From NCBI GenBank assembly GCA_027493955.1, contig JAOSJT010000001.1:2529131-2593130 (forward strand): DNA of 64,000 nucleotides. Direction: 5' to 3'. Shown one piece after another: positions 51,748 to 61,926 of this stretch. The notes under the pieces are model-generated. The model saw only the letters and a program-made list of their open reading frames with translations, ran no database searches and had not been told where the DNA came from. Position 1 is the stretch's first letter; the number at the start of each line of letters is the position of its first letter. The translations under genes and the position numbers were made by a program. This DNA comes from Bacteroidia bacterium (GTDB lineage Bacteria > Bacteroidota > Ignavibacteria > SZUA-365).

Positions 51748-52395
51748 TTGGCGCAAATCTTTCCAAAGTGGACCAACTCCTTGCCCCGTAACATCGTAGT
51801 TTCCGGTGGCATTCTCATCATCCTCATCGTCGCGGGGATATGGTACTACTGGTCCCCGAAATTTACCGATGTGGGATACGCGCCGGCGCAACCCGTACCC
51901 TACAGCCATGCCTTGCACGTGGGCGAATTGGGCCTCGACTGCCGGTACTGCCACGTCGGCGCAGAGACGTCTCCGGTAGCCATGGTGCCGCCCACGCAAA
52001 CCTGCATGAACTGCCACACGCTCATCAAAACCGAGAGCGAGAAGCTCGCTCCCGTGCGCGCCAGTTGGGAGTCGCGTGAGCCACTGCGCTGGGTGCGCCT
52101 GCACAAAGTACCGGATTACGCGTATTTCGATCATAGTGCGCATCTGCGTGCCGGCGTGGGCTGTGAAAGCTGCCACGGGGATGTCGCCGCCATGGAGGTG
52201 ATGGAACTCAGGGAACCTCTCAGTATGGGTTGGTGCCTGGACTGCCACCGCAACCCCGATCCCCATCTGCGCTCGCCTCAGGACATCACCGTTATGGGTT
52301 GGGTACCCCCGGATAATCAGGCGGAGCGCGCCGCGGAGATCAAGAAAACACTCAATCTTAATCCACCAGAAACCTGCTCGGGATGCCATCGATGA
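51748..52395 (+). CDS. actA: Alternative Complex III subunit ActA, pentaheme cytochrome c
   Basis: 215 aa. The start is TTG at 51748, with AGAGG seven bases upstream; no ATG gives the N-terminus. One transmembrane helix (IVVSGGILIILIVAGIWYYW) anchors a periplasmic domain with five CxxCH heme sites (CRYCH, CMNCH, CESCH, CLDCH, CSGCH). In ACIII, ActA passes electrons from the quinol oxidising core to a soluble or tethered cytochrome. First gene of actABCDEF; its stop overlaps actB by four bases (ATGA). Confidence 0.93.
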   Translation: MAQIFPKWTNSLPRNIVVSGGILIILIVAGIWYYWSPKFTDVGYAPAQPVPYSHALHVGELGLDCRYCHVGAETSPVAMVPPTQTCMNCHTLIKTESEKLAPVRASWESREPLRWVRLHKVPDYAYFDHSAHLRAGVGCESCHGDVAAMEVMELREPLSMGWCLDCHRNPDPHLRSPQDITVMGWVPPDNQAERAAEIKKTLNLNPPETCSGCHR

Positions 52396-55300
52396 AACAC
52401 CGGCCATTTGTCGACTCTGACGACTCCACGCACAGTAAAGAGTACTGGCTGAGCTTCCGCGACAAGACGGGCGAGCCGGAGTACCGCGTTCTCCAACAAG
52501 GGGAGTTCCCTTCCCCACCACTGACGGCGGGAATGGACCGACGCAGTTTCCTCACGGTTATGGGCGCATCCATGGCCCTTGCGGGCTTGACAAGCTGCCG
52601 GCGTCCGGAAGAGCATATCGTCCCGTACGTCTCGCGTCCGGAAGAAATCACCCCGGGCAACAGTCTGTCGTACGCGACAAGTATGCCCCTGGGCACGGAA
52701 AATGAATCCCTTCTGGTGGAAACCCGCGAAGGACGACCATACAAGATTGCCGGCAACCCGCTTCGCGACTCCATGGGCAGCGCGTCCGGCGTGTGGGCCA
52801 ATGCCTCCATTCTCGGCCTCTACGACCCCGATCGTTCCATGCATGCCCGACGTGCAGGTGAAGCATCCACTGTCGCCGCCTTCGCCGAAGTCTGGAAAGT
52901 CCAGCGCGAGACATTTCTGAAAAATGGCGGCGAGGGTCTCGGCTTGCTGCTCTCGCCTTTCGCCTCTCCCACGCTGTGGCGTCTCGTCGGCGAGTTTCAA
53001 AGCGCGTATCCCAACGCGCGCATGGTCTGCTACGATCCCGTCTCCGACCGCAACATCCTCGATGGCAGCGCGGCAGCATTCGCCGCTCCGTTGCGGCCTG
53101 TCTATGACTATAGCAAGGCCAACGTGGTGCTGGCGCTGGATGCGGATTGCTTCGGCACCGAACGGGACGCATTCGTGCATGCGAAAGCCTTCACCGCGAA
53201 GCGCAAGCCCGACAATGCGAAACCCGGCATGAACCGCCTGTATCTCGTGGAAAGCAGCCTCACGCAAACCACCGCCATGGCGGATCATCGTTTGCGCCTC
53301 CCCGCGGGCCGCATCCCGGCCCTGCTCGCTACACTGACGCATACACTCGCCGGCAAGGGGCTTGGCATTTCATCCGATCTGCTGACAAAGCTTCCCTCCC
53401 CCGCTGTGGAGAGCACCTGGGTCAATGCTGTCGCGGACGATTTGCTCGCGCAGAAGGGAGCGGGACTGATCGTCGCCGGACGCGGACAATCCAAGGCTGT
53501 ACATGCCGTCGTGGCTGCGCTGAATCACGCATTGGGGAACGCCGGCGCCACTGTCTCGTACCTCACGCAACCGTACGCCATGGAAAGCGAACCGTCGCAG
53601 CTCCGGGATTTCACGGCCGCGATGAAAGATGCCAAGCTGCAAGCGCTGATCATGCTCGGAGGCAACGGCGCGTACACCATGCCAGCCGATCTCGAATTCC
53701 GCACCGCGCTGGAGAATGTCGGCCTCAGTGTACACCTCTCTCTCTACGTCGATGAAACGTCCACCTCGTCCACCTGGCATCTGCCCATGCGTCACTACCT
53801 GGAGAGCTGGGGAGATGTGAGCGGGACGGACGGTCGTCTGGGAGTGATACAACCGCTGATCGCGCCCCTCTACGAAGATGGGGTCAGTGATGTCGAACTC
53901 CTCCATCTGCTCGTCAGCGGGGAGCTGGCAAAAGGATCCGACCTGGTGAAGGCCACATGGCAAACCCTCATCCCCGGTATGGCCAAACGAAGCTGGCGCG
54001 GCATATTGCACGACGGTGTATATCCCTGGCAGGTGACCACTTCGACACCCGCGCCCAATACCGCCAGCATCGCGGGGCTGATAGATGCGCGCCATTTCGA
54101 CGCGGCACCACCGCGCAGGGACGCGATGGAAATCGTGTTCCGCCTCTCTCCCGCCGTGCATGACGGTCGTTTCGCCAACAATGCCTGGTTGCAGGAATTT
54201 CCCGATCCGGTCACCAAGCTGACCTGGGATAATGCCGCACTTATCAGCCGGTCCAACGCAAAAGCCCTCGGACTGAAAGACGGTGATCTGGTGCGACTCG
54301 CCCTGTTCGGGCGCGAGACCCCGATGCCGGTGTGGATCGTTCCCGGCCAGGCGGACTGGTCCGTGACCGTTTTGCTGGGATACGGACGACGCAGAGCCGG
54401 CCGTGTGGGGTCCGGCGTGGGCTTCAATGCGTATCGCCTTCGTACGACGGGCGCCATGTACCTGGCGCAGGGATTGACGTTGGGCGCGAAATTCGGCACG
54501 CATGCGCTTGCCTGTGTACAGGATCATCACGGACTCGATGAAGAGCGCATGGCGCGGGACGGTGTGACGGAGCGGCTTCCGCAGATTTTCCGCGAAGCGA
54601 CGCTGGACGAATTCCGTGAGCATCCCGACTTCGCCCAACATGTTGTGCACATGCCGAAACTGCGAAGCATGTGGAATGATCATCGCTACGACACTGGAAT
54701 GCAGTGGGGCATGAGCATCGATCTCAACGCCTGCATCGGCTGCGGCGCCTGCACCATCGCCTGTCAAAGCGAGAATAACATCCCCGTGGTCGGCAAGGAA
54801 CAGGTCCTCAACGGACGCGAAATGCACTGGATACGCATCGACCGCTATTACAAAGGCGACGAAAACGATCCCGGCGTACGCGTCATGCCGCTCGCGTGTC
54901 ATCACTGTGAAATGGCCCCCTGCGAACAAGTGTGCCCCGTGGCCGCAACCTCGCACGACGAAGAAGGTCTCAATGTGATGACCTACAACCGCTGCATCGG
55001 TACGCGGTATTGCTCCAACAACTGTCCCTACAAGGCCCGCCGTTTCAACTTCCTCAACTATACGGGCGATTTGCCCGAGGTGATGAAGATGGCGCAGAAT
55101 CCCGACGTTTCGGTACGCTTCCGCGGTGTGATGGAAAAATGCACCTACTGCACTCAGCGCATCGAACGCGGGAAAATCCATGCAAAGGTCGAAGGTCGCG
55201 AGTTGCGGGACGGCGACATCCGCTCCGCGTGTCAGGATGCGTGTCCGACGCAGGCCATTGTCTTTGGCGACATCAACGACCGGAACAGCGCCGTGGCGAA

Positions 55301-55421
55301 GGAAAAGGACTCACCCCGCACCTATCAGTTGCTGGGCGAATTCAATCTTCGTCCGCGCACGACCTTCCTCGCGAAAGTGAGTAACCCGAATCCGGCGCTG
55401 CGTGGCAAGGGCTCCGTCTGA
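52392..55421 (+). CDS. actB: Alternative Complex III subunit ActB, molybdopterin-like/ferredoxin fusion
   Basis: 1009 aa from the ATG at 52392; another ATG three codons upstream is possible. A Tat signal is seen near residues 50-70 (DRRSFLTVMGASMALAGL). The large middle part has the MopB fold typical of ActB, which binds no molybdenum. The C-terminal 250 residues hold four cysteine clusters (CIGCGACTIAC; CHHCEMAPCEQVCP; CIGTRYCSNNCP; CTYC...CQDACP), matching three [4Fe-4S] and one [3Fe-4S]. Forms the periplasmic iron-sulfur arm of the complex. A 56-base gap separates it from actC. Confidence 0.94.
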   Translation: MKHRPFVDSDDSTHSKEYWLSFRDKTGEPEYRVLQQGEFPSPPLTAGMDRRSFLTVMGASMALAGLTSCRRPEEHIVPYVSRPEEITPGNSLSYATSMPLGTENESLLVETREGRPYKIAGNPLRDSMGSASGVWANASILGLYDPDRSMHARRAGEASTVAAFAEVWKVQRETFLKNGGEGLGLLLSPFASPTLWRLVGEFQSAYPNARMVCYDPVSDRNILDGSAAAFAAPLRPVYDYSKANVVLALDADCFGTERDAFVHAKAFTAKRKPDNAKPGMNRLYLVESSLTQTTAMADHRLRLPAGRIPALLATLTHTLAGKGLGISSDLLTKLPSPAVESTWVNAVADDLLAQKGAGLIVAGRGQSKAVHAVVAALNHALGNAGATVSYLTQPYAMESEPSQLRDFTAAMKDAKLQALIMLGGNGAYTMPADLEFRTALENVGLSVHLSLYVDETSTSSTWHLPMRHYLESWGDVSGTDGRLGVIQPLIAPLYEDGVSDVELLHLLVSGELAKGSDLVKATWQTLIPGMAKRSWRGILHDGVYPWQVTTSTPAPNTASIAGLIDARHFDAAPPRRDAMEIVFRLSPAVHDGRFANNAWLQEFPDPVTKLTWDNAALISRSNAKALGLKDGDLVRLALFGRETPMPVWIVPGQADWSVTVLLGYGRRRAGRVGSGVGFNAYRLRTTGAMYLAQGLTLGAKFGTHALACVQDHHGLDEERMARDGVTERLPQIFREATLDEFREHPDFAQHVVHMPKLRSMWNDHRYDTGMQWGMSIDLNACIGCGACTIACQSENNIPVVGKEQVLNGREMHWIRIDRYYKGDENDPGVRVMPLACHHCEMAPCEQVCPVAATSHDEEGLNVMTYNRCIGTRYCSNNCPYKARRFNFLNYTGDLPEVMKMAQNPDVSVRFRGVMEKCTYCTQRIERGKIHAKVEGRELRDGDIRSACQDACPTQAIVFGDINDRNSAVAKEKDSPRTYQLLGEFNLRPRTTFLAKVSNPNPALRGKGSV

Positions 55422-55477
55422 CCGGATAACGCAACATCGTAATTGACTATTCTACATCACCAACACGCAGAAGCAAC

Positions 55478-56892
<1,415 letters not shown>

Positions 56893-56896
<4 letters not shown>

Positions 56897-57426
56897 CCAC
56901 GCATGCATTGATCGCTCAGTTTTCCTCTCCCGCATCGCTGATGGACGCGGCGAAAAAGGTACGCGATGCAGGATACTCGCATTTCGACTGCCACTCGCCC
57001 TTCCCCATTCACGGCATGGACGATGCCATGGGTCTTGGCCGCTCGCCTGTCGGCTTCATTGTCGGAGGCATGGCGGCGTTGGGCGCAGCGATGGAATTTT
57101 TCGTTGCAGACCGGGTCGCGACATCGGCATACCCGTTAATCATCAGCGGCAAGCCGCTGTTCAGCTGGCAGGCCTTCATCATCATCACCTTCGCGCTGTT
57201 CGTTCTGTTCGGCGCCTTCGGTGCGGTGGTCGGTATGCTGCGTCTGAACAAGCTCCCGCGTTTTCATCAGCCGCTGTTTTATTCCGACATGCTGAGTAAA
57301 GCCAGCGACGACGGTTTTCTCGTGAGCATTGACGCGCAGGATCCGAAATTCGACGAAGCGGGCACCCGCGCCTTTCTTGAATCGCTCGGAGCGCAGAGTA
57401 TCGAAATCGTACGGGGGGACGCATGA
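56893..57426 (+). CDS. actD: Alternative Complex III subunit ActD (DUF3341)
   Basis: 177 aa. The N-terminal domain ([24 protein letters not shown]) is followed by [18 protein letters not shown]. Two transmembrane helices follow ([19 protein letters not shown] region and [21 protein letters not shown]). No cofactor motifs, as expected. The ATG overlaps actC and its stop overlaps the actE ATG by four bases. Confidence 0.92.
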
Positions 57427-58046
57427 ACTCGGCAAGCAGCATTTCGCACATGATTTCCCGGGCACTCGTCATAGCCTCCGCAGTGGTGTTTCTGGGAGGA
57501 TGCAGAGGAATGACTTCGGAAAATCCTCCCATCCATCCCAATCCGAACATGGACAATCAGGCCAAGTACATCGCGCAGCGTGAGAGCGGCTTTTTCGCCG
57601 ACGGCGCCGCCATGCGCACACCGCCTGAAGGAACGGTCGCCCGCGGGCAACTGCACGAGGACGTCGGGTATTTCAACGGACGCTACGAGGACTCGACGCT
57701 GGTTGCGGCGATTCCCTTTACCGTTGACGCGGCGGTACTCAAGCGCGGCGAAGAACGCTATACCATCTACTGCTCACCGTGCCACGGCGTCAAAGGAGAC
57801 GGACAGGGAAAAATCATGAAGTACAAGTATCCCATACCGCCGAACAACCTCATGGAGCAACGCATCCGCGACCTCGCGGACGGAGCCCTGTTCGAAGTCA
57901 TTTCCAACGGTATCCGGAACATGCCATCGTATCGTCAACAGATTCCGGCGGAAGACCGCTGGAATATCGTCGCACACGTTCGCGAGTTGCAGAGCAAGAG
58001 CCCTGTCGCTCCTCCGCCTTCCAACACGACACCGCCACAACAGTAA
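57423..58046 (+). CDS. actE: Alternative Complex III subunit ActE, monoheme cytochrome c lipoprotein
   Basis: 207 aa. A signal peptide with lipobox VVFLGGC (Cys27) indicates lipid anchoring. One heme c site CSPCH lies near residue 117, with a downstream Met in IRNMPSYRQQIP as likely axial ligand. A Pro/Thr-rich tail follows. It takes electrons from ActA. In frame overlap with actD; actF follows 11 bases later. Confidence 0.92.
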   Translation: MNSASSISHMISRALVIASAVVFLGGCRGMTSENPPIHPNPNMDNQAKYIAQRESGFFADGAAMRTPPEGTVARGQLHEDVGYFNGRYEDSTLVAAIPFTVDAAVLKRGEERYTIYCSPCHGVKGDGQGKIMKYKYPIPPNNLMEQRIRDLADGALFEVISNGIRNMPSYRQQIPAEDRWNIVAHVRELQSKSPVAPPPSNTTPPQQ

Positions 58047-58057
58047 CACCCAGCACC

Positions 58058-59243
58058 ATGGCAGCAATCGACACGACAACCTACAGATTCACCGACAAAG
58101 GACGCTTCGGTGTCATCGCGCTCGCGATCGGAGCGGTCGGAACCGTATTGACTCTGATCGGCTATTTCGTCGACAGCCATCAGTTCCTTGCATCATGGCT
58201 CATGGCCTTCGCGCGACTGGACCACGATAGCGCTGGGAGCCCTGTTCTTCGTGATGCTGCAACATGCCACCGGCGCGGTGTGGAGTGTCACAACACGGCG
58301 CGCGGCGGAAGCCATGACGCAGACACTCCCGCTGTTGCTGTTGTTCTTCGTTCCCGTCGTCATTGGCGCACATACGCTGTTTCACTGGTCACACGCAGAC
58401 GCCGTCGCGAGCGATCATCTGCTCGCCTCGAAAGCACCCTATCTGAACATCGCGTTTTTCAGCATTCGCGGGCTGGTATTTTTTGCGATCTGGATCGTGC
58501 TGGGCTGGCTGCTGACGAGGCACTCCCTGCGCCAGGATGTGGACGGGGATCCCGGACATACTGTTTCACTGCGGAAAATCAGCGCAGGCGGACTCTTCCT
58601 GTTTGCGTTTACCATGACGTTCGCCGCTTTCGATTGGCTGATGAGTCTCGAACCGCATTGGTACTCAACCATCTTCGGCGTGTACGTGTTCGCCGGCGGA
58701 TTCCTCGCGGCGCTGGCATTGCTGAGTCTGTTCTTCCAGTCCATGGGCCGCGGAGGCCTGCTCACGAAGGAAGTGGGTATCGATCACCATCATGACTTCG
58801 GTCGCATGCTTTTCGCGTTCACCGTCTTCTGGGCGTATATCGGCGGCTCCCAGTACTATCTCATCTGGTATGCGAACATTCCGGAGGAGACAGTCTGGTA
58901 TCTTGCGCGCTGGGACAACGGCTGGTGGGTGGTGAGCGTCCTGCTCATCTTCTTCCGCTTCGCGGTGCCGTTTTTCACCTTGATCTTCTATCGTATGAAG
59001 CGGACGCCCGCGGTATTGCGTGCCGTCACCATTCTGATGCTCGTCATGCACGCGGTGGATATGTACTGGCTGGTCATGCCGACCTTTCGTGCCGGCTCGC
59101 CCCTGCCCGCGTGGACGGATATAACCGCATTGCTCGGCATCGGCGGATTGGTGCTCTGGTTGTTCTGGCAGCGCTACACTGCGCATGCCGCTGTTCCTAT
59201 CAAGGATCCGAAATTTCACGATTCCGTCGCGCACAACGTCTAG
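58058..59243 (+). pseudogene. actF: Alternative Complex III subunit ActF, frameshifted
   Basis: The ATG at 58058 opens MAAIDTTTYRFTDKGRFG and the first helix. The frame is lost near 58211-58215, and the rest (TTIALGALFFVMLQHATGAVWS onwards) continues in the +1 frame to the stop at 59243. Skipping one base restores an ActF-like protein of about 394 aa with around ten helices (ten in the family). The quinone-domain homology continues smoothly across the join, so a one-base insertion, either sequencing error or genuine mutation, is the simplest explanation. The other act genes are intact, which argues for error. Confidence 0.85.
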
Positions 59244-59267
59244 CTCGAGGAAAGGTCCCGCGTTTCA

Positions 59268-61712
59268 ATGATTGAATCTGGTCCCCTACGGTATTCCGGA
59301 CAGACGGGCGAGCGCAAGGCGCCGTTGGTCTGTTTTCACTGCGGTGACGTCTGCTTCAGTGACGAAATCGCATTGGGGGACAAGTATTTTTGCTGCAACG
59401 GATGCAAGGCGGTGTACGAGCTGTTGCACGCCAATGACCTCTGTGCGTATTACGATGTGGACGAGGCGGTCCGCGGAAAAAGTCCCCACGATCAGATTTA
59501 CGGCAGCAGGTACGCCTATCTCGACGATCCGGCAATCGAGGAGCAATTGTTGGAGTTCACCGATGGCGATGTACGCATGGCCACCTTCAGCATCCCCTCC
59601 ATGCATTGCAGTTCCTGCATCTGGCTGCTGGAGCGACTGAACGCGCTCAATCCCGGAATCGTCAGCTCACGCGTGGATTTCACCCGCCGCGAGGCGGCCA
59701 TCACATGGAAGGCTTCCATGATCACGCTCAAGGGCGTGGTAACGCTGCTGGCTTCGGTGGGGTACGAACCGCATATCAGCTTGCAAAGTGTCGCAGAAAA
59801 GCGCCGCGGCAGCAGCAACAAACGGCTGTACTACAAGATCGGCATCGCGGGTTTCGCTTTCGGGAATGTGATGCTTCTGAGCTTTCCGGAATACCTGGCC
59901 GGAGAGGGAGGCATCGATCCGCTGTTTGCGCGCATCTTCAGCTACATCAACATCGGGCTGTCGCTACCGGTTTTTTTCTATAGCAGTCTCGAATATTTTC
60001 AGTCGGCCTGGGCCGGATTGCGTCAGCGTTTCCTGAACATTGACGTCCCGCTCTCCCTCGGCATCAGTATGCTGTTTTTCCGCAGCATATACGACATTCT
60101 GAGCGGAACAGGTCCGGGGTATCTCGACAGCTTCACGGGACTGGTGTTTTTCCTGCTCATAGGAAAAATCTTCCAGAAGAAAACATACGACGCGCTGTCC
60201 TTCGAACGAGATTTTCGTTCGTACTTCCCGCTCTCCGTTGCGGTCAAAGAGCAGCATCACGAAACCACAATTCCTCTCACACGCCTGAGAGTCGGACAGC
60301 GCATCGTGGTGCGGAATCAGGAATTGATCCCCGCCGACGCCATTCTCCTCAATGGCGAGGCGAATATTGACTACAGCTTCGTGACCGGCGAAGCGGAACT
60401 CATCCGCAAATTCAGCGGCGACCGCATTCACGCCGGTGGCAGACAGGTGGGGCAGGCGATAGAGCTCGAAGTTGTAAAGGAAATCGAGCAAAGCTATCTG
60501 ACCCGGCTGTGGAACAACGACGTGTTCACCAAGGAGCGCCGGGCGCCGCTCACAGCACTCGTGGATCGCATCAGCGCACGCTTTACCTACGCGGTGTTGA
60601 GTATCGCGCTTGTCGCATCCGTCGTCTGGCTCGTGCTCGAGCCGGGTATGGTGACCTTCGTGTTCACTTCGGTCCTGATCGTGGCCTGTCCCTGCGCGCT
60701 CGCGCTCGCTTCCCCGTTCGCGCTGGGATCGGCGCAGCGTGTGTATGGCTACAACGAATTCTTTGTGAAGAGCACCGACACCGTCGAAATGCTCTCCCAT
60801 ATCGACACGATCGTCTTCGACAAAACCGGCACGCTCACGAGAAGCGGTGCCGGCGGTGTGCGCTTCCACGGACCCGGATTGAATGAGCAGGAGCGCTTGC
60901 TCATCAAGTCCGTTCTGCGGCAAAGCACACACACGCTCAGTCGACAGGTTTTCGCATTCCTTGCCGATGTCCCGACGGCTGACGTTGAGGGATACTCGGA
61001 AATTCCCGGAAAAGGTATAGAAGGGAGTGTGCAAGGACGTCGCGTGCTCATCGGCTCGGCGGACTGGGCCTGGCGCGATCACGACGCACCCATTGACACC
61101 GCAACCACATCGGTGTACGTATCGATCGATAGTCAACCACGGGGACATTTCACCGTGCCGAATGTGTACCGCGACGGACTCCCCGAGCTTGTCGCCCGCC
61201 TGCGTTCCCGTTATCGCCTGGCGATACTCTCCGGCGATTCCCCGCGCGAGGAAGCACGGCTCAAAGCGCTGTTCGGCGAGGATGTTCCGATGCGTTTCCT
61301 CCAGACCCCGGCGGATAAACTGGGGTATGTCGAGACCTTGCGCAGCCAGGGGCGGCATGTATTGATGTTGGGCGATGGCCTCAACGACGCAGGTGCGCTC
61401 AAGGCAGCGGACGTCGGCGTCTCCCTCACCGAGGATATCAATGCCTTCTCTCCGGCCTGTGACGGTATTTTGTCCGCGGACCGCTTTCATACGTTTGATC
61501 GTATGCTGGACTTCGCGCGCAACAGTCACGCCATTGTCCGCGCGAGTTTCATTCTCTCACTGACATACAATGTGATCGGCATTTCCTTCGCGGTGGCCGG
61601 TTTGCTGACACCGTTGGTGTCCGCAGTGTTGATGCCGGTGAGTTCGGTCAGTGTTGTTGCCTTCACCACTTTGCTCACACGCTGGTATGCCCGGAAGCGG
61701 AGGCTGGCCTGA
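59268..61712 (+). CDS. ccoI: Copper-translocating P-type ATPase CcoI (cbb3 oxidase assembly)
   Basis: 814 aa. The N-terminal metal-binding part has CFHCGD, CCNGC, then an HMA domain with SMHCSSC near residues 116-122. Eight helices include the CPC motif (Cys474-Pro-Cys476), the phosphorylation site DKTGTLT at Asp518 and hinge GDGLNDAGALK. CcoI exports copper across the inner membrane for the CuB centre of cbb3 oxidases. Followed by ccoS and ccoNO, and preceded by the ACIII operon. Confidence 0.95.
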   Translation: MIESGPLRYSGQTGERKAPLVCFHCGDVCFSDEIALGDKYFCCNGCKAVYELLHANDLCAYYDVDEAVRGKSPHDQIYGSRYAYLDDPAIEEQLLEFTDGDVRMATFSIPSMHCSSCIWLLERLNALNPGIVSSRVDFTRREAAITWKASMITLKGVVTLLASVGYEPHISLQSVAEKRRGSSNKRLYYKIGIAGFAFGNVMLLSFPEYLAGEGGIDPLFARIFSYINIGLSLPVFFYSSLEYFQSAWAGLRQRFLNIDVPLSLGISMLFFRSIYDILSGTGPGYLDSFTGLVFFLLIGKIFQKKTYDALSFERDFRSYFPLSVAVKEQHHETTIPLTRLRVGQRIVVRNQELIPADAILLNGEANIDYSFVTGEAELIRKFSGDRIHAGGRQVGQAIELEVVKEIEQSYLTRLWNNDVFTKERRAPLTALVDRISARFTYAVLSIALVASVVWLVLEPGMVTFVFTSVLIVACPCALALASPFALGSAQRVYGYNEFFVKSTDTVEMLSHIDTIVFDKTGTLTRSGAGGVRFHGPGLNEQERLLIKSVLRQSTHTLSRQVFAFLADVPTADVEGYSEIPGKGIEGSVQGRRVLIGSADWAWRDHDAPIDTATTSVYVSIDSQPRGHFTVPNVYRDGLPELVARLRSRYRLAILSGDSPREEARLKALFGEDVPMRFLQTPADKLGYVETLRSQGRHVLMLGDGLNDAGALKAADVGVSLTEDINAFSPACDGILSADRFHTFDRMLDFARNSHAIVRASFILSLTYNVIGISFAVAGLLTPLVSAVLMPVSSVSVVAFTTLLTRWYARKRRLA

Positions 61713-61722
61713 CGTGGAGGTG

Positions 61723-61926
61723 ATGTTCATTCTCATAGGCTTCAGCCTGCTTGTTGCACTCATCTTTCTTGGATTGTATCTGTGGGCTGTGCGCAACGGG
61801 CAATACGACGATAAAGTAACGCCGTCCATACGCATGCTTTTTGATGACGGCACACGCGGAAAGCGCGACCGCGACAACGACGAACATGATCATACGAATA
61901 TAGGAGATCCATCGAATGGACGTTGA
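61723..61926 (+). CDS. ccoS: cbb3 oxidase assembly protein CcoS
   Basis: 67 aa from the ATG at 61723, which has GGAGG upstream; a longer frame is rejected. One transmembrane helix (MFILIGFSLLVALIFLGLYL) is followed by WAVRNGQYDD, the family signature, and a polar His/Asp/Arg-rich tail. CcoS is needed for cofactor insertion into cbb3 oxidase. Its 3' end overlaps ccoNO by 11 bases. Confidence 0.92.
   Translation: MFILIGFSLLVALIFLGLYLWAVRNGQYDDKVTPSIRMLFDDGTRGKRDRDNDEHDHTNIGDPSNGR

Noticed and set aside
57779-58795. 338-codon frame spanning the end of actE and start of actF
   Set aside because: It only carries ActF between 58058 and about 58213; its first part is out of frame with actE and its last part is the out-of-frame continuation after the actF frameshift.
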